Made by a program: the position numbers and the translations under genes | The notes under the pieces: generated by a model | What the model was told of the DNA's origin: nothing | The model's database searches: none | Seen by the model: the letters and a program-made list of their open reading frames with translations, nothing else | Shown: in pieces, positions 1-5,589 of the stretch | How the letters are laid out: the number at the start of each line of letters is the position of its first letter | Numbering within the stretch: position 1 is the stretch's first letter | Assembly: GCA_030706265.1 (NCBI GenBank) | Contig: JAUZOX010000183.1 | Location: 1 to 5,990, forward strand | Length of the DNA: 5,990 bases | From: Bacteroidota bacterium | Lineage (GTDB): Bacteria; Bacteroidota; Bacteroidia; Bacteroidales; Cfx3-03 | Direction of reading: 5' to 3'

Positions 1-83
1 ACCTGTCTCGTACCTGTCTCGCTCTATAGTACGAAACACGTACGAGACACGTACGAAACAACAGCGAAACATGTGCGGGACAG
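1..83. repeat. Array of degenerate 11-bp repeats in two orientations
   Basis: Five head-to-tail 11-mers begin exactly at 29, 40, 51, 62 and 73: GTACGAAACAC, GTACGAGACAC, GTACGAAACAA, CAGCGAAACAT and GTGCGGGACAG. The consensus is about GTACGARACAC, and similarity falls toward the right. To their left, 1-21 holds two copies of ACCTGTCTCG at an 11-bp period, which are the same unit on the opposite strand (minus-strand GTACGAGACAG). The inversion point is near 22-28. The array touches the window edge, so its full length is unknown. The function is not known. An 11-bp period places each unit on about the same face of the helix, as in iterons or operator arrays, but the sequence is also compatible with debris of a REP-like element. 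Confidence 0.75.
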
Positions 84-90
84 GGACCAA

Positions 91-123
91 TTATATACCC
101 TTTATATACACTTCATATACCAA
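91..123. repeat. Three AT-rich 11-bp tandem repeats
   Basis: TTATATACCCT (91-101), TTATATACACT (102-112) and TCATATACCAA (113-123) follow each other at an exact 11-bp period, sharing a TWATATAC-like core. The sequence is unrelated to the GTACGARACAC units at 29-83 but has the same period and starts only 8 bp further on. The function is unknown; it could be a bendable or easily melted segment next to a protein-binding array, or simple slippage. Confidence 0.5.
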
Positions 124-357
124 TATCCTAACCCTTTTCCTAGACGATTTCCAATGAGTCTCAAAAGGGTCCTTTCTTTTTGAGTCGCACTTCATTTTTA
201 AAGAAAAGGGCTTTAAGATATGTAGATCCGGGAGAACAAAAGCCATAGAGGGTAGGTCTGGACAAGCCAAGACCGCATAGGGTTTAGACCGGATCAGGGC
301 TGGGCTTAAAGATACCGGCGAATCAAGGATCGCCTGCATCTTCATGGTGCTTTACAT
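124..357. other. Noncoding stretch with a direct repeat and nested inverted repeats
   Basis: I see no convincing gene here. A minus-strand reading frame is open through much of it, but its product resembles nothing I know and its end runs into the repeats at 91-123. Visible structure: a near-identical 13-mer, GGGCTTTAAGATA at 208-220 and GGGCTTAAAGATA at 302-314, and a perfect 7-bp inverted pair, GATCCGG (225-231) with CCGGATC (289-295). The inverted pair encloses a smaller hairpin made by GGTCT (255-259) and AGACC (270-274). This could be a structured RNA or the eroded interior of a small mobile element, but neither is established. Confidence 0.3.
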
Positions 358-370
358 GGTCAATTTGACC
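358..370. repeat. 13-bp palindrome GGTCAA-T-TTGACC
   Basis: Two perfect 6-bp half sites, GGTCAA (358-363) and TTGACC (365-370), flank a single central T. It lies 34 bp left of the ATTAATGGGG repeats and shares the GGTCAA core with the first of them (GGGGTCAAATT). It could be an operator-type dimer site or part of the same repeat family. There is no gene start close by that it would obviously control. Confidence 0.4.
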
Positions 371-403
371 GGGGTGTCTCTTCTGTGCCGCTTATCAAGT
401 ATG

Positions 404-449
404 AAATTAATGGGGTCAAATTAATGGGGTCAGCAAATTAATGGGGTTA
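404..449. repeat. Three tandem AAATTAATGGGGT repeats
   Basis: AAATTAATGGGGTCA occurs at 404-418 and again at 418-432, sharing the boundary base (period 14). AAATTAATGGGGTTA follows at 435-449 (period 17). A fourth, shorter copy, ATTAATGGGGAC, lies at 494-505 inside the large hairpin. Motifs of this ATTAATGGGGTC kind are, to my recollection, often seen near IS200-like/REP-associated transposases, but no transposase gene is visible in this window. Assignment to such a family is inference. Confidence 0.65.
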
Positions 450-458
450 GCCCCCATT
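440..458. repeat. Small hairpin ending the ATTAATGGGG array
   Basis: AATGGGG (440-446) and CCCCATT (452-458) form a perfect 7-bp stem with a 5-nt TTAGC loop. The left arm is the third ATTAATGGGG repeat, so this repeat unit has acquired its own inverted partner, just as the fourth unit has in the larger hairpin at 484-528. No T-run follows on either strand, which argues against an intrinsic terminator. Confidence 0.5.
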
Positions 459-483
459 TCGCATAACCGATTATTATTTAGCT

Positions 484-528
484 AAATACATGGATTAATG
501 GGGACCGGCCTCATTATACCATGTATTT
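484..528. repeat. 45-nt imperfect palindrome directly after the CapA-type gene
   Basis: AAATACATGG (484-493) pairs perfectly with CCATGTATTT (519-528). After two mismatched positions the stem resumes, with TAATGGGG pairing to CCTCATTA through one G-T wobble, and closes on the 5-nt loop ACCGG (504-508). The inner left arm is the fourth ATTAATGGGG repeat. It starts 4 bp after the end of the CapA-type gene at 533. It may protect the 3' end of the operon mRNA or act as a weak terminator, but the minus-strand sequence beyond it is not a U-run. A REP-like or IS200/IS605-type end is therefore an equal possibility. Confidence 0.65.
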
Positions 529-532
529 AAAT

Positions 533-1969
533 TCAATTATCAAACACCTTCTCACAATTGACGCAAATAGTAGAATCACTGATCCCGCTAAATCCAAATC
601 CATTCCATTTATAAGCAACAAAGCGTCTGGTGGAATTGGTTTTGTCAAGTTTAATAAATGAATCGCCTCGGTGCATAACGCATAGTATCTTGTTGTCATC
701 CGGTGATATTTTGGCATCAAGGATGGGCCAGGCCAGGGCTGATCCTCGCCAGCGCGCACTTAAACCATTCTGGCCAACGCGGTAAACGTAGGGCCGCAAG
801 TTGATTTCATTGTCCAGGCTTGAATAATGTTTCTCGAGCATAAACAGGTAATCGCTTTTGTTATCAGGTTTAAAGGTTGCAATCGATATAATTGTCATTG
901 GGTGTGTCTCCCAAACCTTTCGTTTATTTTCAAATGCCTGCAGGACAACTTTATTGCCAATGCTGTCATGAAACGACAAGGGTTTGATGGTATAGTTATT
1001 GATCCGGAAATCAGGATTTGTTAATTTGACAGGCTCAAGACCAAAGATGGTACGTCTGGTTATTTCGGGATAAAAAGAGTTTGGCTGGGTATGGGTGAAT
1101 ATTCCTTCGCAAGAGAATTTTCCATTTCTAATTATGAGTTGCACCATCAAACCTTCCTTCGTTTCGGGGTATTTTTGATCGAACAGGTGATTGCCAAGTG
1201 AAAAAAACACTGGCTTTCCATCGATGATTTCTGGTTTTTGTACTACATGCGGGTGACTTCCAATGATGACGTCCACGCCTTTTTTGATGAGCCATTTGGC
1301 TGTTTCCCTCTGCTCCCTGTTCGGCCACTCCAGTAGTTCGCTTCCCCAATGGATAGACACGATGACGATTTTAGCCAAACTTCGCGCCAGTCGTAACTTC
1401 TGACTGACTTCTATTAACGGTAGCTGTGGCTTAATGCCATCTCTGCCCATAACGATGTTGATGGCTAATAGGGCAACAATGGTATCCTTCACTTTAAAAA
1501 ACTGGGGAGAGTTTTCGAAAGAAACAGGAGTAATACCTGATTTCTGCAATTCCTTGATGGTATTTTTCTTTCCCTCTGATCCAAGATCCAAGCTGTGGTT
1601 GTTCTCAACAGTAATCGCATTAAACCCTGCCTTGCCCAGTAAGCCGATGTTAAAAGCATCGATAGCAAAAACCGGTGATCCACTATTAGAAAACGTTTGA
1701 TCCTGAACCTTCCCAACTGCACCCTCTAGGTTTCCCAGGACCAGATCGGCTGAGTGAAATTCTGATTTCAACTTTTCCCAGGGAAAAGTATGCCTGGATT
1801 GCATTTCTGACTTTACATTCCTCGAAAGTAAAATGTCACCAACAAAAAGTATTCTTATCTGTGAATCAACTATTTTGGAACACAACAAAAAGCAGCAAGT
1901 GAAAACGATTAATAATGTGTTTCGGCTAAACCCTCTGCTTTTTGATCTGTAATATATGGTTTGATCCAT
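533..1969 (-). CDS. Exported CapA-family metallophosphatase (PGA_cap) with extra C-terminal domain
   Basis: About 478 residues. A basic N-terminus and a hydrophobic stretch (about residues 17-31) suggest export through the inner membrane; no clear lipobox is seen. Residues 38-300 carry the full motif set of the CapA/PgsA calcineurin-like family: GDILLSR (near 44), NLEG (80), ENNHSLD (122), HWGSE (207), GSHPH (237) and SLGN (257). A dinuclear metal site and hydrolase activity are therefore expected. Relatives include proteins for poly-gamma-glutamate capsule synthesis, but no other capsule gene is present, so the substrate is unknown. Residues of about 310-477 form an additional domain with a WRGSALAWPILDA motif and a late CxxC. 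The ATG at 1969 is preferred because AGGAA lies 8 nt upstream. An ATG at 2005 and one at 2107 are in frame but would lengthen the overlap with the upstream gene and bury the signal sequence. With the chosen start it overlaps the DUF3160 gene by 61 bp, indicating co-transcription. Confidence 0.9.
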   Translation of the reverse strand: MDQTIYYRSKSRGFSRNTLLIVFTCCFLLCSKIVDSQIRILFVGDILLSRNVKSEMQSRHTFPWEKLKSEFHSADLVLGNLEGAVGKVQDQTFSNSGSPVFAIDAFNIGLLGKAGFNAITVENNHSLDLGSEGKKNTIKELQKSGITPVSFENSPQFFKVKDTIVALLAINIVMGRDGIKPQLPLIEVSQKLRLARSLAKIVIVSIHWGSELLEWPNREQRETAKWLIKKGVDVIIGSHPHVVQKPEIIDGKPVFFSLGNHLFDQKYPETKEGLMVQLIIRNGKFSCEGIFTHTQPNSFYPEITRRTIFGLEPVKLTNPDFRINNYTIKPLSFHDSIGNKVVLQAFENKRKVWETHPMTIISIATFKPDNKSDYLFMLEKHYSSLDNEINLRPYVYRVGQNGLSARWRGSALAWPILDAKISPDDNKILCVMHRGDSFIKLDKTNSTRRFVAYKWNGFGFSGISDSTICVNCEKVFDN

Positions 1970-4818
1970 GGTAAAAATTCCTGTTTCGTTACTTTCTTCT
2001 GCCATTCTTTGTCGTTTGAGAGTTGTTTGGAAACGAATTCGTAATACGAATAAATGGAACCCTTCACTATTTGATGCCGTCCAAAATATGGCACGATGTG
2101 ATTCCATTCCATCGATTTTCCAACTGCAGACATCAGGTAAGGAATAAAACCACCGCCTGCAATATCTGTAATTTTGGCTATTGGGTCAGGGTTCGAAAGT
2201 GCATAATCTTTGTTCGACAGGCTATTAAATATCAAAAAGTTATGTTCAGCGATACGCGCAACAAACAAGATTTCTTTATTTTCCTCATTGCTTAAAGCCT
2301 CTCCTCTGATTTCTTTTTCAGCGAGTGTTTGAAAATATCGCGCCTTACCGGCCACTTCTTTCAGGCGGCCAACGATTCCATCGTACAAAGATATTTTTGC
2401 GGCATTTTCATCGTCATCGTATTGGTCTGTTATATTGGGCTTCCCTTCAACGTTCCTTGATACATAGTGAACGGCCATTTCGAATAAACCGGCAATTGCT
2501 GCGAAGGTATTGGGGTCAGGTTCAACGTAACCTCTTGGTGCACGCATTAATATTTCTTCAAACCCTCCTTCTCCACACTCAGCGCAGGTTCGTTCATTGA
2601 CAAGCACAGATGCATGTCTCAATGTTGACCAGGTTGCCAACCCTGTTTGCAGACGTTTCGTTTGCCAGATATCCCTGTCGTTTAGTCTATTGGGTGATTT
2701 TAAAGTATCTGCCCACTGAACCGCAATAGCATTCAGCCAGCTTTCGTACAGGTTTTCTTTATTGAACGTTAGTTTGTTATTGACGATATAATTGTTCCTT
2801 AAGTTCTCGATAACCTTGTGTAAATTTGGATATTTAGCATAATCTGATTCAAGTAATTTATCGGCAAAGCTGTTTCCCAATACAGATGCGAAATCCAAAC
2901 CTGAAGGCAATAATCTGAATTTGATTTGCAAATTGACAGGAGCTTTTTCATGGTACACCGTCGAGTTTAGAACCTCGTTATCAAAGCCCCAGGATAGAGG
3001 AAATATAGTTGAGTCCTTTTGAGGCTCCATGCAATATTTGGGGGCAGTCACTTTTATGTCTTTCCAAACCAAGGGAGAACGCGAAGGGGCGACGAATCCA
3101 TTGTAGCTTTGAATCCATTTTTCAGCATATACGCTGACTTCTTTGGGGAGTAAATTCAATTCCTTTAAAGTATCCCGGCTTGACTTCAGTATTGTTGTAA
3201 AGTAACGAAATGCCTTGAAATACTTTTCCATTTCCGGAGACGAGGTATAATGCCCCCTCGGTTTTAGATCTGAGTAGGGGTATTGTTTTTGAGTGATGTC
3301 GGAGAGATCGTTTATTTCATTAATGATTTTCTTAACCTCCGGGTTTTGAATATTTCCTGCGTTAAAATCCTGAAGTACTGTGAAGACCTCTTTCCATTTA
3401 GATTTTGAATTCGATTTTACTTCAAACTGCTGGGCCGCAGAAATAAATTTCCAAAAATCAGGTATGGCCTCATCTCTTTCCTTTACGATGAAAATGCCCT
3501 CGTAGGCGGCACCAAATAACTCCCAGAATATATCTGTTGTTACCAGATACGGTCTGACTGGATTATTTGGAGCGGAAGCATCATTGAGGTAATTTTCAGA
3601 GTCATACAACTGATAAAGCTGGTCATCCTGATTAGGTCGAAATAAACCGGAATTCTTTTGAAACAAGTCCGACTCGTTTTCAGAATTGACATACATCCAG
3701 GCATTTGTTACATCTGCCAACGGGACATTGATGTGCAAATAATTCAGTGTGAATTGATTATTTGAAAACATCAAACCTATGATCCCTTTACCGTCAGGTG
3801 TTGATGATGGGGGTGCAATGAAGTGATAATCCGGCAATTGAATATTCTCTTTTTTTGAAGCAAGTAAATAAACGCCAATTCCCTTTTTATCATTTTGCCA
3901 ATGAATTAATCCTAAACCATTTGGAGTTGGAGTGATAGTGCCATGGCTGCTGAGTGCCAGCTTCATCGGTTTAGTTTCACCCCAACTTTTTGATTGGTAA
4001 CTTGCATAATTAAACCGATTGAACTTATCCTGCCAGATTAATTGATGTCCTGCGGGATGAAATGCAATTGGCAAAGCCCAGTCCGATTCCATCTCGCTTG
4101 GTGGCACGTCATCTTCAGCAGGTTTTGTGAATGTTTTGGCAGGACCAATGACCTGGTATAACTTGTTGCCGTTTTCTGTGACTGATACGATTCTGTAAGA
4201 CTTATCAGCATTCTCCATTCCAAAAAACAAACGGTAGCTATAATAATATTTGTCATTCATATAGTCAGTACTGGTAATAAATGGACAAGGGCAAATAACG
4301 AGCCTTCTTAAGTGCGTTGGTGTGGAAAATATAATTTTACTGATCCATTTATTCCTGCTTTTTTGGATTCGGAGGATTTGATTTTTAAAATCTTTTACAC
4401 CCATGACGAAAAACGCTTCTACTTTTGGGTGGCAGATTATAGATTTAGGAACAAATCCCATGGTCAATAAAAGGCTATCAGATATTTTACTTTTGCCAAT
4501 TTGCCAGAATTTTAAGTAGCTATTTCCACTTTTATCTATTACAACGATGGCTACATTAACTCCGGTTGGTTCAATATCATAATCAATCACTTTCTCTGAA
4601 GTTGGAAACGTAATTCCCCCGTCTGATTCAGGCGAAGGGAATATTTTGAGCTCCGGAATATCAAAGATTCCTTTGATCAGATTAGCCGTATCGGGACAGG
4701 TAATAACTTCTTCGTTACCTCGTATTTGGGCTTTAACTGTTTGTGCAGTAAGGCAATACAGTAAGATGCCCATTAGGTATATAGTTTGAAGTACGTGTAT
4801 TTTTTTTCTATGATTCAT
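1909..4818 (-). CDS. Exported DUF3160 protein with N-terminal propeller-like region
   Basis: 969 residues. A cleavable signal peptide is visible: basic MNHRKK, hydrophobic core to about residue 24, cleavage likely after VKA (residue 30), so the protein probably works in the periplasm or outside. Residues of about 75-370 contain spaced FHPAGHQLIW, TPNGLGLIHW and STPDGKGIIGLMF motifs, typical of TolB/WD40-like beta-propeller blades. Residues of about 420-955 match DUF3160: VTTDIFWELFGAAYEGIF (427-443), LKPRGHYTSSPEMEKYFKAF (518-537), WSTLRHASVLV (730-740), RGYVEPDP (762-769) and GSIYSYYEF (920-928). DUF3160 has no established function that I know of. An insert around ERTCAECGEGG (742-752) places a CxxC next to the conserved RH. 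The ATG at 4818 gives an intact signal peptide; only a weak purine-rich stretch precedes it. It is the first gene of the pair with the CapA-type gene. Confidence 0.9.
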   Translation of the reverse strand: MNHRKKIHVLQTIYLMGILLYCLTAQTVKAQIRGNEEVITCPDTANLIKGIFDIPELKIFPSPESDGGITFPTSEKVIDYDIEPTGVNVAIVVIDKSGNSYLKFWQIGKSKISDSLLLTMGFVPKSIICHPKVEAFFVMGVKDFKNQILRIQKSRNKWISKIIFSTPTHLRRLVICPCPFITSTDYMNDKYYYSYRLFFGMENADKSYRIVSVTENGNKLYQVIGPAKTFTKPAEDDVPPSEMESDWALPIAFHPAGHQLIWQDKFNRFNYASYQSKSWGETKPMKLALSSHGTITPTPNGLGLIHWQNDKKGIGVYLLASKKENIQLPDYHFIAPPSSTPDGKGIIGLMFSNNQFTLNYLHINVPLADVTNAWMYVNSENESDLFQKNSGLFRPNQDDQLYQLYDSENYLNDASAPNNPVRPYLVTTDIFWELFGAAYEGIFIVKERDEAIPDFWKFISAAQQFEVKSNSKSKWKEVFTVLQDFNAGNIQNPEVKKIINEINDLSDITQKQYPYSDLKPRGHYTSSPEMEKYFKAFRYFTTILKSSRDTLKELNLLPKEVSVYAEKWIQSYNGFVAPSRSPLVWKDIKVTAPKYCMEPQKDSTIFPLSWGFDNEVLNSTVYHEKAPVNLQIKFRLLPSGLDFASVLGNSFADKLLESDYAKYPNLHKVIENLRNNYIVNNKLTFNKENLYESWLNAIAVQWADTLKSPNRLNDRDIWQTKRLQTGLATWSTLRHASVLVNERTCAECGEGGFEEILMRAPRGYVEPDPNTFAAIAGLFEMAVHYVSRNVEGKPNITDQYDDDENAAKISLYDGIVGRLKEVAGKARYFQTLAEKEIRGEALSNEENKEILFVARIAEHNFLIFNSLSNKDYALSNPDPIAKITDIAGGGFIPYLMSAVGKSMEWNHIVPYFGRHQIVKGSIYSYYEFVSKQLSNDKEWQKKVTKQEFLPWIKPYITDQKAEGLAETHY
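1978..1982 (-). promoter_or_regulatory. Ribosome binding site that decides the CapA-type start
   Basis: The minus strand reads AGGAA, then 8 nt, then ATG at 1969. It lies inside the last codons of the DUF3160 gene, so ribosomes finishing that gene could re-initiate here. The in-frame ATG at 2005 has no comparable signal upstream, which is why the shorter protein is preferred. Confidence 0.5.
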
Positions 4819-4878
4819 ACGCGTTTCTTTTTTTACTCACATTGTTTTGAACTCAAAACCAGGATTTTAATATAACTT

Positions 4879-4886
4879 CAAAAATA
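4879..4886 (-). promoter_or_regulatory. Candidate promoter -7 box for the DUF3160 operon
   Basis: The minus strand reads TATTTTTG, a match to the Bacteroidetes -7 consensus TAnnTTTG, 60 bp before the ATG of the DUF3160 gene. A second match, TACATTTG, lies further upstream at 4962-4969 on the same strand. Neither has a clear TTG at the expected -33 distance, and the region is AT-rich, so chance matches are possible. One of the two is the likeliest start of the two-gene transcript. Confidence 0.3.
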
Positions 4887-5014
4887 ACGAAATTTTGATA
4901 ATATAGATATTTACAGATCCCTTTATTGCATTTCAGTATTCTTATAGAAGTTAACTATTCACAAATGTACTTTGATGTTCTAAGGCGTAGAAAATCATAT
5001 ATAAACACAGTCAC

Positions 5015-5224
5015 TTACCAATTTCCGTTTAAGTTGCTGCTACTTAAGTTCATACTTTTAAAGAAATAAATGTAATCAAAATTAGAATCTTGAGATTGAT
5101 CCTTTTCAATGACAACAAATTGTAAAGGATTATCAAAGGAAATCAATATCATTGTCCGGTCATCTATGCAGAAAGAGATGGTACCGGGTGTTTCCTTTTT
5201 CCCGATTTCAATGCCCTATTCCAT
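5015..5224 (-). pseudogene. Probable remnant of a small gene with an early TAG
   Basis: On the minus strand an ATG at 5222-5224 is followed by GAA and then TAG (5216-5218). The same frame then runs open for 66 codons to TAA at 5015. The residues after the TAG look like a real protein: GIEIGKKETPG, then alternating hydrophobic segments (TMILISF, LQFVVIE, DYIYFF), ending LNGNW. A GGAGG lies 14 nt before the ATG. The simplest reading is a CAG-to-TAG change in codon 3 of a small gene. Alternatives are a short protein starting at the internal ATG (5150-5152) or a chance open frame. The frame also stays open upstream across the terminator and tRNA, so an older, longer gene cannot be excluded. I do not recognise the family. 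Confidence 0.35.
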
Positions 5225-5288
5225 CAAATTATTTCCTACCTCCAACTTTTCTGATTGATCCAGGTTTAGGGATTCCTTGAAAAGAATA

Positions 5289-5319
5289 AACCCCTGAAAT
5301 CTTTCGAAAATCAGGGGTT
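5289..5319 (-). terminator. Intrinsic terminator after tRNA-Gln
   Basis: AACCCCTGA (5289-5297) and TCAGGGGTT (5311-5319) form a perfect 9-bp stem around a 13-nt loop that contains the self-complementary TTTCGAAA. On the minus strand the stem is followed by TATTCTTTT, a usable U-rich tail; the plus-strand side is less U-rich. It lies 17 bp beyond the tRNA 3' end and so would end the tRNA transcript. Confidence 0.7.
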
Positions 5320-5336
5320 TAGATTTGTTATTAAAG

Positions 5337-5409
5337 TTGTCCGACCAGGGCTCGAACCTGGACTCTTCTGATCCAGAGACAGACGTGTTGCCAGTTACAC
5401 CATCGGACA
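5337..5409 (-). tRNA. tRNA-Gln (anticodon CUG, reads CAG)
   Basis: The full cloverleaf can be drawn. The acceptor stem TGTCCGA/TCGGACA is perfect. The D arm is GTGT/ACAC around an 8-nt loop with GG, and the T arm is CCAGG/CCTGG around TTCGAGC. The anticodon loop CTCTGGA gives CUG. The discriminator is A, and no CCA is encoded, so it must be added after transcription. The anticodon stem TCTGT/TCAGA has four pairs and a U-U mismatch at 31-39, next to the loop. A U at position 1 with A at 72 is the weak first pair typical of glutamine tRNAs. The gene lies downstream of glnS on the same strand, with its own promoter and terminator. Confidence 0.93.
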
Positions 5410-5418
5410 ATTCCACTG

Positions 5419-5426
5419 CAAAAGTA
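5419..5426 (-). promoter_or_regulatory. tRNA-Gln promoter, -7 box TACTTTTG(C)
   Basis: The minus strand reads TACTTTTGC, an exact match to the Bacteroidetes -7 element TAnnTTTG(C). Only 9 nt separate it from the first base of the tRNA, so transcription should begin within a few bases of the mature 5' end and leave RNase P almost nothing to remove. At the -33 position there is a T-rich stretch (TTT) rather than a perfect TTG. It lets the tRNA be made independently of glnS. Confidence 0.6.
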
Positions 5427-5508
5427 AGATTTATTTTGGAAATAGAAAATGCAGGATGTGAAAATTATCAATGTTCGCAAAGGTTAAAACAAAATACTGG
5501 AATTTTAA

Positions 5509-5524
5509 AGCATTTTTAAATGCT
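5509..5524 (-). terminator. Possible weak terminator after glnS
   Basis: AGCATTT (5509-5515) and AAATGCT (5518-5524) form a 6-7 bp, AT-rich stem. On the minus strand it is followed by TTTAAAATT, a poor U-run. It sits about 65 bp after the glnS stop and 83 bp before the tRNA promoter box. It may partly separate glnS from the tRNA, but some read-through is plausible. Confidence 0.4.
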
Positions 5525-5589
5525 CCTTCTCCCCTATTCCGCTATCTTCACTCAAATTATTAATTACACAGGTAAAGGGCATTCACCGC

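Noticed and set aside
1..83. CRISPR array
   Set aside because: Units are 11 bp, contiguous and without spacers, and occur in both orientations.
91..345. Minus-strand 84-codon open frame in the left region
   Set aside because: No recognisable family, no good ribosome binding site, and its 3' end consists of the 11-bp AT-rich repeats; the region is better explained as noncoding repeats.
412..503. G-quadruplex from four GGGG tracts
   Set aside because: The tracts are separated by 10 to over 50 bases, too far for a compact quadruplex.
1970..2107. Longer N-terminus for the CapA-type protein (starts at 2107 or 2005)
   Set aside because: These add residues read from inside the DUF3160 gene, place the hydrophobic export segment far from the N-terminus, and lack a ribosome binding site like the one before 1969.
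827..2600. Several short plus-strand and alternate minus-strand frames (for example 1434-1700, 2023-2295, 1128-1349)
   Set aside because: All lie inside the two long genes, whose products have clear family motifs; these are shadows.
5000..5035. Lipocalin-type start from the LNGNW motif at the end of the pseudogene frame
   Set aside because: The motif is at the C-terminus directly before a stop, and the sequence after the stop does not continue like a lipocalin.
5216..5416. 66-codon minus-strand frame across the tRNA
   Set aside because: It starts in the tRNA leader and reads through the tRNA and its terminator; not a separate gene, though its last codons join the frame of the probable pseudogene.
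5325..5519. Plus-strand 64-codon frame
   Set aside because: It is antisense to the tRNA and its promoter and has no protein-like composition.
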